Source: Actinomycetota bacterium (lineage in GTDB: Bacteria > Actinomycetota > Humimicrobiia > Humimicrobiales > Humimicrobiaceae). From it: a DNA stretch of 8,980 nt. The stretch is taken from contig JACIXO010000033.1 of assembly GCA_014360385.1 (NCBI GenBank), positions 1-8,980 on the forward strand, given 5' to 3'. Both the position numbers and the translations under genes were made by a program. A model generated the notes under the pieces. That model searched no databases and had not been told where the DNA came from. It worked only from the letters and a program-made list of their open reading frames with translations. Below are positions 6,042 through 8,980 of the stretch, piece after piece; the stretch's first letter is position 1; every line of letters begins with the position of its first letter.

Positions 6042-7844
6042 ATGGTAGAACTACCACATAAAATTCAAGAGTACGAAGCAACAGTTAGAAGGTTCAATAT
6101 CTTGTATCAAATTTCCAGATCTATGTCTTCAACACTGGACCTTAATGAGATATTAAGAATAATCCTTGCCAGTGTTACTTATGGAAATGGCTTTGGTTTT
6201 AATAGGGCTTTTTTATTTTTAGTTGACGAGCAATGGAAGAACCTTGTAGGGAAAATGGCAGTTGGTCCTGATAACGCTGAAGAGGCAGGAAAAATATGGC
6301 AGGAAATCAGGGAGAAACACCTTTCTTTAGAAGAATTTTTATCTCCTAAAAGACTGGGTGAGGCTACTTCTACTTCAAAGTTGGATGAGGAGATAAAGAA
6401 AATAAAGATTCCTGTTAACTCTGGTAAATCGGTTTCCAGATCTTTTATGGAGTGCTGCCCGATTAATCTTGATCTGGAACAAAGTTATGATAAAGACTCT
6501 ATAGAGGTAGAAGAAGAAATATTGAATTTTATAGGTTATCCCAGATTTTGCATAATTCCCCTTGTTTCTTTTACCAGACCAATGGGTGTCCTCATAATTG
6601 ATAACAAGTATAATCATAGGGAAATAGATAGCAAGGATGTTGATTTTCTCTACATGCTTGGTCAGCAAGCAGCTATTGCTATTGAAAATGCTCATACTTA
6701 CGAGGATCTCAGAAAAAGCATAGAAACTTTAGAAAGAGTAAATAGAGAGATCAGTTCTCTTAAAGAATATAACGAGAATATTGTAGAAAACGTACCTATA
6801 AGCCTTTGTGTGGTGAATCATGATTGTGTTATAACAGGGTGTAATAAAAACTTCTGCAAGATGCTTGGGCTTTCCAAAAAGTCAGTCCTGGGATTAAATA
6901 TCACCAATCTCGGGGTTAGAATAAACGGGCACAGCATCAAAAGGATATTGAGAAAAGTCCTTAAAAGGAAGAGAAATAAATCCTTTACAGAGGTTTTTCT
7001 CTCATGGGGTGATGAGAAGAGTGATAAGAAAGAGGAGTTAATATGTAATTTGCAGCTTGCTATTTTTAAGGATCCCAGGGGTAAAGTTGATGGAGTAATT
7101 ATTGCAATTGATGATGTTACTCAAACTGTGAAGCTGGAAAGGTTACTTGAGGATGCTAGACGTCTTGCTCACCTGGGCGAGCTAGCGGCAAGTGTGGCAC
7201 ATGAAATAAGGAATCCTCTTGTCTCAATTGGAGGCTATGCCAGAAGGCTGAGAAAGAAGTGTGGGGGTTTAAGAGGAAGAGATCTCGAGAGTCTCGATAT
7301 AATTATAGAGGAGGTAGAAAGACTTGAGAATATTGTCAGAGACACTCTGGATTTTGTTTCAAAGAAAAGCGCAGTCTTCAGCAAGATTAATCTTTGTAAG
7401 TTGTTGAAACAATGTATTGACCTTATAGGGGCATTTGCCAGTAAAAGCGGGGTTACAATTAACTTTGTTTCTGGCTATGGGTTAGGAAGGAAAGAAGAAG
7501 TTATTATTAATGGTTCTGGTGACAATCTTAAGCAGGCTTTTATTAATCTACTCAAAAATTCAGTCGAGGCATCTTATGTTGGGGAAGAAGTCAACATAGA
7601 GTTGGATGTAAGTGAAGAAAATGGTAAAAAGTGGGCTATGGTATCAATAAATAATAAGGGAGATATAATAGCTGAGAGTGATTTTCACAGGATATTTTTG
7701 CCTTTTTATTCCACAAAGAAAGACGGTACAGGACTCGGGCTTTCTGTAACCAAGAGAATAATAGAGCAACATAGTGGAGAAATAGAGGTCAAGAGTGATA
7801 GAAAAACTGGTACAACTTTTGTAGTTAAATTGCCAGTGTTCTAG
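6042..7844 (+). CDS. Soluble sensor histidine kinase (GAF-PAS-HisKA-HATPase_c)
   Basis: This is a two-component kinase that autophosphorylates on histidine and passes the phosphate to a receiver. In order: a GAF-like sensor (about 20-218, with GFNRAFLFLVDE and IIPLVSF, and a long charged insert around 75-165), a helical linker (about 220-245), a PAS domain (about 245-365, starting IVENVPISL), a HisKA dimerisation domain with phospho-acceptor H387 in SVAHEIRNPL, and the ATPase domain with the N box NLLKNSVEA (N506) and G box GTGLGL (562-567). All catalytic motifs look intact. There is no membrane segment, so it senses a cytosolic signal; the ligand cannot be read from the sequence. The ATG at 6042 is the only ordinary start after the in-frame stop at 6021, and only a weak AAAGAGAAA element precedes it. 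The stand-alone receiver 96 nt downstream is its likely partner. Confidence 0.95.
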   Translation: MVELPHKIQEYEATVRRFNILYQISRSMSSTLDLNEILRIILASVTYGNGFGFNRAFLFLVDEQWKNLVGKMAVGPDNAEEAGKIWQEIREKHLSLEEFLSPKRLGEATSTSKLDEEIKKIKIPVNSGKSVSRSFMECCPINLDLEQSYDKDSIEVEEEILNFIGYPRFCIIPLVSFTRPMGVLIIDNKYNHREIDSKDVDFLYMLGQQAAIAIENAHTYEDLRKSIETLERVNREISSLKEYNENIVENVPISLCVVNHDCVITGCNKNFCKMLGLSKKSVLGLNITNLGVRINGHSIKRILRKVLKRKRNKSFTEVFLSWGDEKSDKKEELICNLQLAIFKDPRGKVDGVIIAIDDVTQTVKLERLLEDARRLAHLGELAASVAHEIRNPLVSIGGYARRLRKKCGGLRGRDLESLDIIIEEVERLENIVRDTLDFVSKKSAVFSKINLCKLLKQCIDLIGAFASKSGVTINFVSGYGLGRKEEVIINGSGDNLKQAFINLLKNSVEASYVGEEVNIELDVSEENGKKWAMVSINNKGDIIAESDFHRIFLPFYSTKKDGTGLGLSVTKRIIEQHSGEIEVKSDRKTGTTFVVKLPVF

Positions 7845-7903
7845 AGGTTTTCTACATCAGGAGACTAAAGGGGCTGGCTGGTTTTTAAGTGATTGGTTTT
7901 GGT

Positions 7904-7909
7904 TATAAT
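7904..7909 (+). promoter_or_regulatory. Candidate -10 element for the receiver gene
   Basis: A perfect TATAAT lies in the gap between the kinase and receiver genes. The -35 position at 17 bp spacing (GTTTTT, 7881-7886) is poor. Initiation would be near 7916, giving a leader of about 25 nt that contains the AAGGAGG site and excludes the TTG at 7917 as a start. It suggests the receiver and galT may be transcribed partly independently of the kinase. Confidence 0.45.
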
Positions 7910-7925
7910 TTAATCTTTGCTTAAC

Positions 7926-7932
7926 AAGGAGG
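7926..7932 (+). promoter_or_regulatory. Strong ribosome-binding site AAGGAGG for the receiver gene
   Basis: AAGGAGG is followed by 8 nt and then TTG at 7941. This is near-ideal spacing and decides the start in favour of 7941 over the upstream in-frame TTG at 7917, which lies before the site. Confidence 0.85.
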
Positions 7933-7940
7933 GTTGGGGT

Positions 7941-8291
7941 TTGAAAAAGATATTAGTTGTCGAAGATGAAGATAATATCAGAGATCTGTATAGAGAGGAA
8001 CTTCAAGATGAGGGTTATGAAGTTGAAACAGCCTCTGATGGTGCAAGCGGATATGAAGCTTTTCTTAAGTATAGACCTAATTTGATAACAATAGATATAA
8101 AGATGCCTGATATGGATGGTGTTGAACTTCTGCAGAGAATAAGAAAGCTGGATAAGAAAGTTCCTATTATACTATACACTGCTTATGGAGAGTTTTCACA
8201 GAATTTTTCTACATGGACAGCTAATGAATATCTCGTAAAATCTTCAAATCTGGATGAACTGAAAAATAAAATAAAAGAGCTTTTGAAGTAG
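7941..8291 (+). CDS. Single-domain response regulator (stand-alone receiver)
   Basis: The product is a CheY/Spo0F-type receiver of 116 residues with no DNA-binding or enzymatic output domain. Starting at TTG 7941 it opens with the classic KKILVVEDEDN. The acidic pocket is E8/D9 with phospho-acceptor D52 in TIDIKMPD, followed by switch T80, aromatic Y97 and conserved K100 in EYLVKSS, so it should be phosphorylatable. It must act by protein contact or as a phosphorelay intermediate. The preceding kinase (96 nt upstream) is the natural donor. The galT-like gene starts 45 nt after its stop. Starting at the TTG of 7917 would add eight residues that have no family counterpart and would place the start ahead of the AAGGAGG site. 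The target is unknown: control of GlgA, of a diguanylate cyclase or of a transcription factor elsewhere are all possible. Confidence 0.95.
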   Translation: MKKILVVEDEDNIRDLYREELQDEGYEVETASDGASGYEAFLKYRPNLITIDIKMPDMDGVELLQRIRKLDKKVPIILYTAYGEFSQNFSTWTANEYLVKSSNLDELKNKIKELLK

Positions 8292-8308
8292 TGTCAGAAA
8301 TATTGACA
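8292..8308. repeat. Dyad TGTCA-N7-TGACA between receiver and galT
   Basis: TGTCA (8292-8296) and TGACA (8304-8308) form a perfect 5-bp inverted repeat with a 7-nt spacer, starting right after the receiver stop and ending 16 nt before the galT Shine-Dalgarno. It has the shape of a small dimeric regulator's site, but 5-bp arms are short and it may be chance. The TTGACA inside it has no -10 at the right distance. Confidence 0.3.
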
Positions 8309-8324
8309 GGCGACCGGGGAATCG

Positions 8325-8331
8325 AAAGGAG
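8325..8331 (+). promoter_or_regulatory. Ribosome-binding site AAAGGAG for galT
   Basis: AAAGGAG is followed by 5 nt and the TTG at 8337. The GTG at 8331 is in frame but overlaps this site, so it cannot use it. This places the start at TTG 8337. Confidence 0.75.
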
Positions 8332-8336
8332 TGAAA

Positions 8337-8980
8337 TTGCCAGAACTTAGAAAAGATATAATTACCGGAGAGTGGGTTATAATGGCAACTGAAAGAGCAA
8401 AAAGGCCTGAAAATTTTAGAAGTCAACCGAGGGTTAAAGCAGGCCCGGATGATGTCTGTCCGTTCTGTGGAGGAAATGAATATATGACACCCGATGAAGT
8501 TTTTAGCATAAGCCTTTATGAGAATAGAAAGGCCAACGCACCTGGCTGGCAGGTCAGAGTTGTCCCTAATAAATTTCCAGCCCTTTTGCCGGATATTCAT
8601 TTGAGTCAGAAAAGGGAAGGCATTTATGATGTTATGTCAGGTTTTGGTGTTCACGAAGTCATAATACACTCGCCAGAGCATATCTGTAATTTTAGTGAAC
8701 TTGATGAAAATCAGCTAAGTCTTATAATTTCAGCTTATGTTAAGAGAATAAATGAGCTTAAGAAGGATGAAAGAATAAAAAGCATAATTGTGATGTTAAA
8801 TCAGGGAAAGGAAGCCGGTGCCTCAATCGAACACAGCCACTCCCAAGTCTTTGGTTTACCTTTCATTCCTCCTGTTGTGGGTGAAGAGCTCAGTGGCACT
8901 ATAGCATATTTTAATAATAATGATACGTGTGCTATGTGTGATATTATAAGATTTGAAAAAAAGGAGGGGAAAAGACTTAT
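8337..8980 (+). CDS. galT: Galactose-1-phosphate uridylyltransferase family protein (3' end outside window)
   Basis: Family members move a nucleotidyl group between a nucleotide sugar and a hexose-1-phosphate through a histidine-nucleotide intermediate; GalT itself interconverts UDP-glucose/galactose-1-P and UDP-galactose/glucose-1-P in the Leloir pathway. About 214 residues are present of a usual 330-350. Starting at TTG 8337 the protein opens MPELRKD, then GEWVIMATERAKRP, as in the family. Zinc-site residues are C41 and C44 (CPFC), H115 (SPEH) and H166. The nucleophile is H168 in EHSHSQ, the family's His-X-His motif. A second CxxC (C198, C201) follows. It ends the glgA-kinase-receiver run on the same strand. 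Because it sits in a glycogen cluster, an ADP-glucose-using relative is an alternative; the visible part cannot settle the nucleotide or sugar specificity. Confidence 0.93.
   Translation, partial: MPELRKDIITGEWVIMATERAKRPENFRSQPRVKAGPDDVCPFCGGNEYMTPDEVFSISLYENRKANAPGWQVRVVPNKFPALLPDIHLSQKREGIYDVMSGFGVHEVIIHSPEHICNFSELDENQLSLIISAYVKRINELKKDERIKSIIVMLNQGKEAGASIEHSHSQVFGLPFIPPVVGEELSGTIAYFNNNDTCAMCDIIRFEKKEGKRL

Noticed and set aside
6375..6695. Leftward frame of 106 codons
   Set aside because: It is antisense to the GAF region of the histidine kinase and has no recognisable motif.
7917..7940. Upstream TTG as the receiver start
   Set aside because: It precedes the AAGGAGG site, coincides with the predicted transcription start, and adds eight residues not expected before KKILVVED.
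8303..8308. TTGACA as a perfect -35 for galT
   Set aside because: At 16-18 bp downstream there is only the purine-rich Shine-Dalgarno, with no TATAAT-like hexamer.
8244..8600. Leftward frame of 118 codons
   Set aside because: It overlaps the receiver's end and the galT start on the other strand; both of those have clear family motifs and ribosome-binding sites.

Overview
The window is an AT-rich bacterial chromosomal segment (Arg mostly AGA/AGG, frequent ATA for Ile, A/T-dense spacers) centred on glycogen (alpha-1,4/1,6-glucan) metabolism. No rRNA, tRNA, transposase, phage gene or CRISPR array is visible. A short-form GlgB, a GH57 enzyme with a DUF3536 tail, a GT5 GlgA, a soluble GAF-PAS histidine kinase, a stand-alone receiver and a GalT-family enzyme together suggest a Gram-negative, probably anaerobic lineage of the Desulfobacterota/Nitrospirota/candidate-phylum kind. 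That placement is an inference from gene content only and is weak.

Layout. The left half is transcribed leftward: glgB (4183-2081), then a GH57-DUF3536 gene (from 1945, running off the left edge). The right half is transcribed rightward: glgA (4422-5927), a 600-residue histidine kinase (6042-7844), a 116-residue receiver (7941-8291) and a galT-like gene (from 8337, running off the right edge). The 238-bp divergent spacer 4184-4421 must hold the promoters for both arms. A TTGAAG-17-TAAAAT promoter candidate faces glgA, and a perfect TATAAT lies just ahead of the receiver gene.

How the genes fit together. GlgA elongates alpha-1,4-glucan from a nucleotide sugar and GlgB adds alpha-1,6 branches. 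The GH57-DUF3536 protein probably hydrolyses or transfers alpha-glucan, but its exact reaction is not established for the family. The GalT-like enzyme exchanges a nucleotide between a hexose-1-phosphate and a nucleotide sugar, so it may connect to the glucosyl-donor pool. The kinase and receiver are plausibly a signalling pair tied to glycogen or carbon status; this rests on gene order alone.

Nothing here is clearly a new defence or mobile system. The most unusual signal is in the leftward arm. Both enzymes carry hydrophilic low-complexity insertions of about 60-70 residues inside conserved domains, and that arm also has short tandem repeats at several sites, including a 9-bp x4 repeat, a 12-bp-type repeat at an N-terminus and a 14-bp duplication spanning the glgB stop. 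The orthologous-type enzymes on the rightward arm lack such inserts. Two start codons were moved to TTG (receiver at 7941, galT at 8337) because ribosome-binding sites and family N-termini favour them.
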